Assembly: GCF_003052165.1 (NCBI RefSeq)
Contig: NZ_CP024869.1
Location: forward strand, 1,956,001-2,020,000
Source: Dietzia sp. JS16-p6b
Lineage (GTDB): Bacteria > Actinomycetota > Actinomycetes > Mycobacteriales > Mycobacteriaceae
Reading direction: 5' to 3'
DNA length: 64,000 nt
Shown here: positions 58,310 through 64,000 of the stretch, one piece after another
Layout: every line of letters begins with the position of its first letter
Position numbering within the stretch: position 1 is the first letter of the stretch
Program-made: the position numbers and the translations under genes
The notes under the pieces: model-generated
The model's input: the letters and a program-made list of their open reading frames with translations, nothing else
Told to the model about the DNA's origin: nothing
Databases searched by the model: none

Positions 58310-59053
58310 GTGAGACTGACCCTGCGCGTGTGGAGGCAGTCCGGTCCCGAGGAGACCGGCGCGTACGAGGAGTACGCCGTCCCGGACGCCGAACCGGAGA
58401 TGAGCCTGCTCGAGTTGCTCGACGTGCTCAACGGCCGATTGATTGATGACGGGCAGGAGCCGGTGGCGTTCGACTCCGACTGTCGGGAGGGGATCTGTGG
58501 CGCGTGCGGGGTGAGCGTCGACGGCCGTCCGCACGGCCCTGCGGAGAACACCCCCTCGTGCCACCAGCGCCTGGACGCCTACTCCGACGGCGACACCCTG
58601 CGCATCGAACCGATGCGCTCGGCAGTGTTCCCCGTGATCCGGGACCTCGTGGTGGACCGTTCCGCGCTCGACCGGATCGCCGAGGCCGGGGCCCACGTGT
58701 CGCTGCCCGCGGGGGCGGCCCCCGACGCCGATGTGACGTCCCAGGGCCACCGGGAGGCGGAGACCGCACTGGATCTGGCGGCCTGCATCGGCTGCGGCGC
58801 GTGTGTGGCCGCCTGCCCCAACGGATCGGCGAATCTCTTCGTGGGTGCCAAGCTGGGGCATCTGGCCCTCATGCCGGTGGCGAGCCGCGAACGCGGTTCG
58901 AGGGCGCGCGAGATGGTCCGCGCGGCGGATCAGGAGTTCGGGTCCTGCTCCCTCTACGGCGAGTGTTCGACGGTGTGCCCGGCGGGGATCCCGCTACGGG
59001 CGATCGCGGTGGTCAACCGGGAGCGTCTCCGCGCGCTGTTCAGGCGTTCCTGA
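58310..59053 (+). CDS. sdhB: Succinate dehydrogenase / fumarate reductase iron-sulfur subunit
   Basis: Electron relay between SdhA and SdhC. The [2Fe-2S] ligands are in DSDCREGICGACGV and PSCHQ; the other clusters use CIGCGACVAACPN and CSLYGECSTVCPAGI. Length 247, typical of b558-type SdhB. The start GTG 58310 has GAGG eight bases upstream and lies 34 bases after the sdhA stop; the frame is open upstream but without homology. It converges with smc over 28 bases. Confidence 0.93.
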   Translation: MRLTLRVWRQSGPEETGAYEEYAVPDAEPEMSLLELLDVLNGRLIDDGQEPVAFDSDCREGICGACGVSVDGRPHGPAENTPSCHQRLDAYSDGDTLRIEPMRSAVFPVIRDLVVDRSALDRIAEAGAHVSLPAGAAPDADVTSQGHREAETALDLAACIGCGACVAACPNGSANLFVGAKLGHLALMPVASRERGSRAREMVRAADQEFGSCSLYGECSTVCPAGIPLRAIAVVNRERLRALFRRS

Positions 59054-59081
59054 CGCCCGGCACCGCGAGGCCCGCCGAGCG

Positions 59082-62000
59082 TCAGCGCATGCGCTGGGAG
59101 ATCACCTTGGAGATGCCGTCACCCTGCATGGACACCCCGTAGAGCACATCGGCCACGTCCATCGTGGGCTTCTGGTGGGTGATCACGATGAGCTGGCTTA
59201 TCTCCCGCAGCTGCTCGAACAATCCGATGAGTCGGCGCAGGTTGGTGTCGTCGAGCGCGGCTTCGACCTCGTCCATCACGTAGAACGGGCTGGGCCGGGC
59301 CTTGAAGATCGCCACCAACATCGCCACGGCCGTCAGCGACTTCTCCCCCCCGGACAGCAGGGACAGCCGCTTGACCTTCTTCCCCGGCGGCCGGGCCTCG
59401 ACCTCGATGCCCGTGGCCAGCATGTCCGTGGGATCGGTGAGGATCAACCGGCCCTCTCCGCCGGGGAACAGCACGGAGAACACGTCCCGGAACTCGCGTT
59501 CGACGTCCACCCACGCCTCGGTGAAGATCTGCTCGATCCTCTCGTCGACGTCGTCGATCACCCCCTCGAGGTCGGCCCGGGCCTTCCTGACGTCGTCGAG
59601 CTGGGTGGACAGGAACGCGTACCGCTCCTCGAGAGCGGCGAACTCCTCGAGCGCCAGCGGATTGACCTTGCCCAGGGTCGCGAGATCCTTCTGGGCCTGC
59701 TTCAGCCGACGCTCCTGTTCGGCGCGGTGGTAGGGCATCGGCGGGGGCGGGGTGACGTCCTCACCGCGCTCGCGGGCCGCCTCGTACTCCTCGATCTCGA
59801 GCGAGGACGGTGGAAGCGGCACCTCCGGTCCGTATTCCGCGACCAGTGCCTCGGGCTCGATGCCATGGCGTTCCAGCACCGCGGACTCGAGTTCGGACAC
59901 CTTGACCTCGAGCTGGGCCCGGACGACCTCGTCGCGGTGCGCGGCGTCCCCGAGCCTGGTGACCTCGGACTCCGCGGCTGCGAGCTCGGTCCGGAGCGCG
60001 GCAACCCGGTCGGATGCCTCCGTCCGCGCGGACGCCAGCCGGTCACGGTCGGCTCCGGCCGAGGCGATCAGCTCGTCGAGCCGGGCCAGCAGCCGCACGC
60101 TCAGCTCGTCCACCACGCCGGCGACCTCGGCGCCGCGCCGACGGGCCGCGGCGGCCCGCGCGGCCCGGGCCCTGGATTCCCGCTCGGACTGGGCGGCTCT
60201 GCGCAGCGAGGCCGATTTGCCGCGGACCCCGGACGCGCGCTCCTCCGCCGACCGGTGCGCCAACCGGGCCTCGAGCTCGGCCGCCCGGGCGGCGGCGACC
60301 TCCGCCTGGGCGGCGACCCGCCCGTCGTCCGCGGGGAGCTCGACCTCGTCGTCGTCCCCGGCGCGGGCGAGTCGGTCGGTGAGCTCGGCGTGTTCGGCGC
60401 GGGACGCATCGAGCTTGTCGACGGCCATCCTCCGGGCCTGTTCGAGGCGCCGGACCTCCGCCTCGGCGCGTCGCCGACTCGTGCCGATCCTCGCGAGCTC
60501 GGCGTAGATCTCCTCGATCGCCGCGTCGGACTCGCTGATCGCGGCGAGGGACTCGGAGAACCGGTCCGCCCGTTCGAGGTCCTCCGCCTCGGCGCCGGCG
60601 AGCTCCGCGCGGGTGGTCTCGATCTCGGCCCGCACGGCGTCTCTCGCGTCGACGGCCGCGTCGATGGCGGACTGGAGCTCGAGGCCCGTCCGCCCGGCGG
60701 CCGACCCCCCGATGGTCCACCCCACGCCCGCGATCTCGCCGTCCCTGGTCACCGCGCGGACCCGTCGATCGGCCACCACCTGGGCGTGGGCACCGGCCAG
60801 GTCGTCGACCACCACGACGTCCACCAGGAGTGCCGTGACCGCGGCGACGAGGTCCGCGGGGACGTCGACCACGTCGAGAGCCCACCGCGCACCGGCGACC
60901 AGCTCCGCCTCCAGGCGGTAGTCGTCACCAGTGGTGCCGCCGCCCACGAGGCCGGCCCGACCCGCGTCGGCCTCCCGCAGCGCGACGAGGACCGAACCGC
61001 GGTCGACCCCGCTGTCGACGACGACGGCGTCGACGGCCGGTCCGAGCGCCACGCCCACCGCCCGCTCCCACCCCGGTTCCACACCGAGCAGCTCCCCGAC
61101 GGTGCCGGCGACCGCCTCCGGGCCCAGATGGCGCAGAAGCCAGTCCGCACCGTCACCGGCCCCCTTGTTCTGCTCGAGCGTCTCTATCCTGGCGGCCAGT
61201 CTGGCGATCCGCTGGTCCGCCTCCCGCTCACTCGCCCGCAGTTCGGCCAGGCGCGCCCGGGCCGCGAGGTGCGCGCGTTCGGCTCGCCCCAGGTGCTCGT
61301 CGAGGGTTCGTTCCCCCTCGGCGTGGACGTCGACACGGGCGTGGGCGGCGTCGAACTCGGCCTCGGCGTCCGCCACGGCGGCGCGCGCGCTCTCCGATTC
61401 CGCGTCGAGACGCGCGATCTCCGCCTCGGTCGACTCGACCCGGGCGGCGAGCGTCTCCACCTTGCCCGCGAGCCGCGCCGCTCCCTCGCGGCGGTCGGCG
61501 ATCGCGCGCACGGCCTTGAGGTGTTCGGCCTCCAGCGCGGCCAGGGTGGCCTCGGCCGACCTCAGGGTCTCCGTCGCCCGGCGTGCCCGGTCCGCGGCGC
61601 GGGCGACCTCGGCCGCCAACTCCCGCTCGTGCGCTTCGGCGCGGTCGGCCTGCCGATCCAGCTCGTCGGGATCGGTGCCGTGGTGGACCGCCGACTCCGC
61701 CGCCAGGGACCGCGCGCGATCGGCGGCGATGCGGGCGGTGGCGCGGGCCCGTTCGGCCAGCGTCGACAGGGCGAACCATCGCTGCTGGGCCGCGTCGGCC
61801 TCCGGGGAGAGCCGGTCGAGCAGGGCCTGGGTCCGCGCGACCGACGACGCGAGGTCGTCCCGCCGGTCGACCGCCGCGGCCACCTGCTCGGAGAGCCTCT
61901 CCCGGACGCTCTCCGCATCCGCCAGCTCGGCGCGCCGCGTCACCAGGTCATCTGCGGCCAGCCGGAACGTCGCGTCGCGGAGGTCGGCCTGGACGGACTG

Positions 62001-62645
62001 GGCCCGCCGCGCCACCTCGGCCTGGCGTCCGAGCGGTTTGAGTTGGCGGCGCAGTTCGCCCGTCAGGTCGGTCAACCGATCGAGGTTGCCCTGCATCCCG
62101 GCGAGCTTGCGCTGGGCCTTCTCCTTGCGGCGGCGGTGCTTGAGTATCCCGGCCGCCTCTTCGATGAAGGCCCTGCGCTCTTCCGGTTTGGACTCGAGGA
62201 TCTCGGCGAGCTTGCCCTGGCCCACGATCACGTGCATCTCGCGCCCGATGCCCGAGTCCGAGAGCAGCTCCTGGACGTCCATCAGCCGGGCACGGTCCCC
62301 GTTGATCTCGTACTCTGCCGCGCCGTCGCGGAACATCCGGCGGGTCAAGGACACCTCGGCGTAGTCGATCGGCAGGGTGCCGTCGGAGTTGTCGAGGGTG
62401 AGCGTGACCTCCGCGCGGCCGAGCGGCGACTTGCCGGCGGTCCCGGCGAAGATCACGTCCTGCATCTTGCCGCCGCGCAGTGACTTGGCGCTGTGCTCCC
62501 CCATCACCCAGGTCAGGGCGTCCACGACGTTGGATTTGCCGGAGCCGTTGGGGCCGACGACGCAACAGATGCCGGGCTCGAACCTCAGGGTCGTGGGCGC
62601 CGCGAAGGACTTGAAGCCCTTGAGCGTCAGCGACTTGAGGTACAC
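59082..62645 (-). CDS. smc: Chromosome segregation protein SMC
   Basis: Long coiled-coil ATPase that compacts and segregates chromosomes with ScpA and ScpB. The N-terminal head has Walker A VVGPNGSGKSNVVDALTWVMG at about residues 28-48; two coiled-coil arms surround a hinge near residues 500-650. The C-terminal head has the signature LSGGEKSLTAVAMLVAIF near residue 1095 and Walker B FYVMDEVEAALDD. Length 1187. The GTG at 62645 matches the family start (VYLKSLTLKGFKSFA) and lies eight bases after TAGGAT. In mycobacteria smc is next to ftsY; here sdhCAB lies between. Confidence 0.96.
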   Translation of the reverse strand: MYLKSLTLKGFKSFAAPTTLRFEPGICCVVGPNGSGKSNVVDALTWVMGEHSAKSLRGGKMQDVIFAGTAGKSPLGRAEVTLTLDNSDGTLPIDYAEVSLTRRMFRDGAAEYEINGDRARLMDVQELLSDSGIGREMHVIVGQGKLAEILESKPEERRAFIEEAAGILKHRRRKEKAQRKLAGMQGNLDRLTDLTGELRRQLKPLGRQAEVARRAQSVQADLRDATFRLAADDLVTRRAELADAESVRERLSEQVAAAVDRRDDLASSVARTQALLDRLSPEADAAQQRWFALSTLAERARATARIAADRARSLAAESAVHHGTDPDELDRQADRAEAHERELAAEVARAADRARRATETLRSAEATLAALEAEHLKAVRAIADRREGAARLAGKVETLAARVESTEAEIARLDAESESARAAVADAEAEFDAAHARVDVHAEGERTLDEHLGRAERAHLAARARLAELRASEREADQRIARLAARIETLEQNKGAGDGADWLLRHLGPEAVAGTVGELLGVEPGWERAVGVALGPAVDAVVVDSGVDRGSVLVALREADAGRAGLVGGGTTGDDYRLEAELVAGARWALDVVDVPADLVAAVTALLVDVVVVDDLAGAHAQVVADRRVRAVTRDGEIAGVGWTIGGSAAGRTGLELQSAIDAAVDARDAVRAEIETTRAELAGAEAEDLERADRFSESLAAISESDAAIEEIYAELARIGTSRRRAEAEVRRLEQARRMAVDKLDASRAEHAELTDRLARAGDDDEVELPADDGRVAAQAEVAAARAAELEARLAHRSAEERASGVRGKSASLRRAAQSERESRARAARAAAARRRGAEVAGVVDELSVRLLARLDELIASAGADRDRLASARTEASDRVAALRTELAAAESEVTRLGDAAHRDEVVRAQLEVKVSELESAVLERHGIEPEALVAEYGPEVPLPPSSLEIEEYEAARERGEDVTPPPPMPYHRAEQERRLKQAQKDLATLGKVNPLALEEFAALEERYAFLSTQLDDVRKARADLEGVIDDVDERIEQIFTEAWVDVEREFRDVFSVLFPGGEGRLILTDPTDMLATGIEVEARPPGKKVKRLSLLSGGEKSLTAVAMLVAIFKARPSPFYVMDEVEAALDDTNLRRLIGLFEQLREISQLIVITHQKPTMDVADVLYGVSMQGDGISKVISQRMR

Positions 62646-62653
62646 GGATGTCC

Positions 62654-62659
62654 ATCCTA
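62654..62659 (-). promoter_or_regulatory. -10 element close to the smc start
   Basis: TAGGAT on the minus strand, eight bases before the GTG at 62645, the same hexamer as at the siroheme synthase gene. It lies in the 26-base gap after the ATPase stop. Confidence 0.45.
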
Positions 62660-62671
62660 TGGCACGGCCGG

Positions 62672-64000
62672 CTACCGCCCCGGAGCCGCGACTCCTGCGG
62701 CGGGGATCGCGGCCGCGCGTCGGCGGGCCGCCGGTGTCACCGCCAGTTTGTGGATCTCGGACACCGCGATGACCGTGGCGCCGACGGCCACACACAGCAC
62801 CCACTCACCGGGGCTCAGCGCGCTCAGGCCCATCGGGCCGGCCAGGACCGGCCAACTCACCACCATCACCTGCAGGCAGGCGGCGACCGCCGTGGCGACC
62901 AGCAGCAGCGGGTTCGCCAGGGGGTTGAGGGTGAACACCGAGCGACGCAACGCCCGGGCGTTCATCACCTGGAAGAAGCTCGCCGCCACCAGCACCGTCA
63001 GCGCAAGTGAGCGGGCGTGGTCGGTCTCGATCCCGTCCCAGATCGCGCGCTCGTAGACCACCAGCGTCACGACGGCTATCCACACCCCGCTCAGCGCGGT
63101 CCGCCACCACATAGGGGCGTCGAGGACACCCTCACCGGGATTCCGGGGAGGCACCTCCAGTTCGTCGCCCTCGCCGGGCTCGAAGGCGAGGGCGATCACC
63201 TGTATCCCGGACGTCACCAGGTTCGCCCACAGCATCTGGACCGGCAGGAGGATCAGGGGGGAGTTGGTGAAGACGTTGACCGCGACCGCCAGCAGCGCCG
63301 CGATCGCCGTCGACAGGAGGAAGAAGGTGGCCTTGCGGATGGTCGCGAAGGTGACCCGCCCCTCCTCCACGGCGTGGACGATCGTGCTGAAGTCGTCGTC
63401 CGTGAGCACGATGTCGGAGGCCTGGCGGGCGACGTCCGTGCCCGAGCCGCCCATCGCGACCCCGATGGAGGCGACGCGGAGTGCGGGCGCGTCGTTGACG
63501 CCGTCCCCGGTCACCGCGACAACGTTGCCCATCGCCATGAGCTGGTCGACGATCCGCATCTTGTCCTGTGGCGACACCCGGGCTGCGACCGTGGCATCCG
63601 CCAGCCGGGCCCGGAGCATCGTGTCGTCCAGGGCCGCGATCTCGGCACCTGTCAAGGGGGGCGTGCCGGTGTCCAGCCCGAGCCTCCCGGCGATCGCGGC
63701 GGCCGTGACCGGATGATCTCCGGTGATCATCATCACCCGGATCCCCGCCGACCGGCAGCCGGCGATCGCCTCCTGCACGCCCGGACGTGGTGGATCGGTC
63801 ATCCCCTCCAGGCCGAGGAAGGTCAGGTCCCCTGGTGCTCCCTCGAGGGTCCCGCCGGCCAGCCGCGGATCCCCGTCCCCGAGCTCCCGGCGGGCCGTGG
63901 CGATCACCCGCAGCCCCTTCGAGCCCAGTGCCTCGTTGGCGGCCAGGACGGCGGCCCGATCGATGTTCGTGGTACCCCCTGCGGTGAGCATGCTCGAGCA
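62672..64000 (-). CDS. Cation-transporting P-type ATPase, C-terminal half (cut by window edge)
   Basis: The reading frame is open to the window edge; only about 442 C-terminal residues are visible. They include the end of the nucleotide-binding domain (LGSKGLRVIATARREL), the hinge motifs GIRVMMITGDHPVTAAAIAG and NVVAVTGDGVNDAPALRVAS, and six hydrophobic segments with LLPVQMLWANLVTSGIQVIALAFEP, a P2-type (Ca, Na or K/H) arrangement. The phosphorylation DKTGT motif would be upstream and is not in the window. The ion cannot be named. It ends 26 bases before smc and may share its transcript. Confidence 0.9.
   Translation of the reverse strand, partial: CSSMLTAGGTTNIDRAAVLAANEALGSKGLRVIATARRELGDGDPRLAGGTLEGAPGDLTFLGLEGMTDPPRPGVQEAIAGCRSAGIRVMMITGDHPVTAAAIAGRLGLDTGTPPLTGAEIAALDDTMLRARLADATVAARVSPQDKMRIVDQLMAMGNVVAVTGDGVNDAPALRVASIGVAMGGSGTDVARQASDIVLTDDDFSTIVHAVEEGRVTFATIRKATFFLLSTAIAALLAVAVNVFTNSPLILLPVQMLWANLVTSGIQVIALAFEPGEGDELEVPPRNPGEGVLDAPMWWRTALSGVWIAVVTLVVYERAIWDGIETDHARSLALTVLVAASFFQVMNARALRRSVFTLNPLANPLLLVATAVAACLQVMVVSWPVLAGPMGLSALSPGEWVLCVAVGATVIAVSEIHKLAVTPAARRRAAAIPAAGVAAPGR

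Noticed and set aside
58803-62483. A long open frame on the plus strand opposite smc
   Set aside because: It is a codon-bias shadow of smc in GC-rich DNA: low-complexity Arg/Gly/Leu-rich translation, no homology, no promoter or ribosome-binding site.

Overview
The window is one continuous stretch of high-GC actinobacterial chromosome (GC by eye close to 70 percent, many GTG and some TTG starts, very short intergenic gaps). A mycothione reductase, a PptT-type phosphopantetheinyl transferase, a Rip1-like site-2 protease, mapB-type methionine aminopeptidase and the overall gene order point to the mycolic-acid-bearing Mycobacteriales. From memory the order follows the Mycobacterium tuberculosis block rpsO to smc (roughly Rv2785c to Rv2922c) with many genes missing and two cassettes added. 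A Dietzia/Gordonia/Rhodococcus-like genome is plausible; the genus cannot be fixed from this sequence. Almost everything is core housekeeping and most genes are on the minus strand.

Layout. 1-11764 (minus): a translation and RNA supercluster, rimP-nusA-ylxR-infB-rbfA-nrnA-MATE exporter-phosphoesterase-pptT-truB-ribF-rpsO, with many start/stop overlaps; the phosphoesterase is broken by a one-base frameshift. 11873-21670: a Tat-type secreted protein and a DUF4439 protein, proS, yaaA, a siroheme synthase, mqo, an alpha/beta hydrolase with mycothione reductase, and mapB. 21717-26262 (minus): dxr-rip-ispG-GNAT, coupling the MEP isoprenoid pathway with an intramembrane protease. 26412-33370: DUF2631, rlmN, lapA, cdsA, frr, pyrH, tsf, rpsB, with strong terminators and a long rpsB leader. 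33371-35004: a LytM-like secreted protein and xerC. 35065-39878: a malonate utilisation cassette (GntR regulator, malonyl-CoA decarboxylase, malonyl-CoA synthetase, MadL and MadM transporter) inserted between xerC and dprA. 39899-47613 (minus): dprA, comM, yraN, DUF2469, rnhB, lepB, rplS, trmD, rimM, khpA, rpsP. 47860-55442 (minus): ffh, glnD, glnK, amtB, ftsY, joining signal-recognition-particle targeting with nitrogen sensing. 55541-59053 (plus): a b558-type sdhCAB operon inserted between ftsY and smc. 59082-64000 (minus): smc and the C-terminal half of a P-type cation ATPase cut by the window edge.

How parts work together. Imported malonate (MadLM) would be activated by MatB and decarboxylated to acetyl-CoA by MCD. 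The 142-bp divergent control region holds a near-perfect Crp/GlxR-type palindrome (TGTGA-N6-TCACA) and a separate AT-rich palindrome over the likely -10, which suggests global activation plus substrate-controlled repression. AmtB, GlnK and GlnD form the classical ammonium-sensing operon, preceded by a two-part GlnR-type box. At least nine genes have a TAnnnT-like -10 element 6-8 bases before the start codon, which predicts leaderless transcripts.

No rRNA, tRNA, CRISPR array, insertion sequence, prophage or replication origin was recognised. The most rewarding parts are regulatory rather than a new protein system: the malonate control region, the GlnR box, the rpsB leader and the leaderless-promoter set. 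The only gene-free stretch above 300 bases is 32981-33370.
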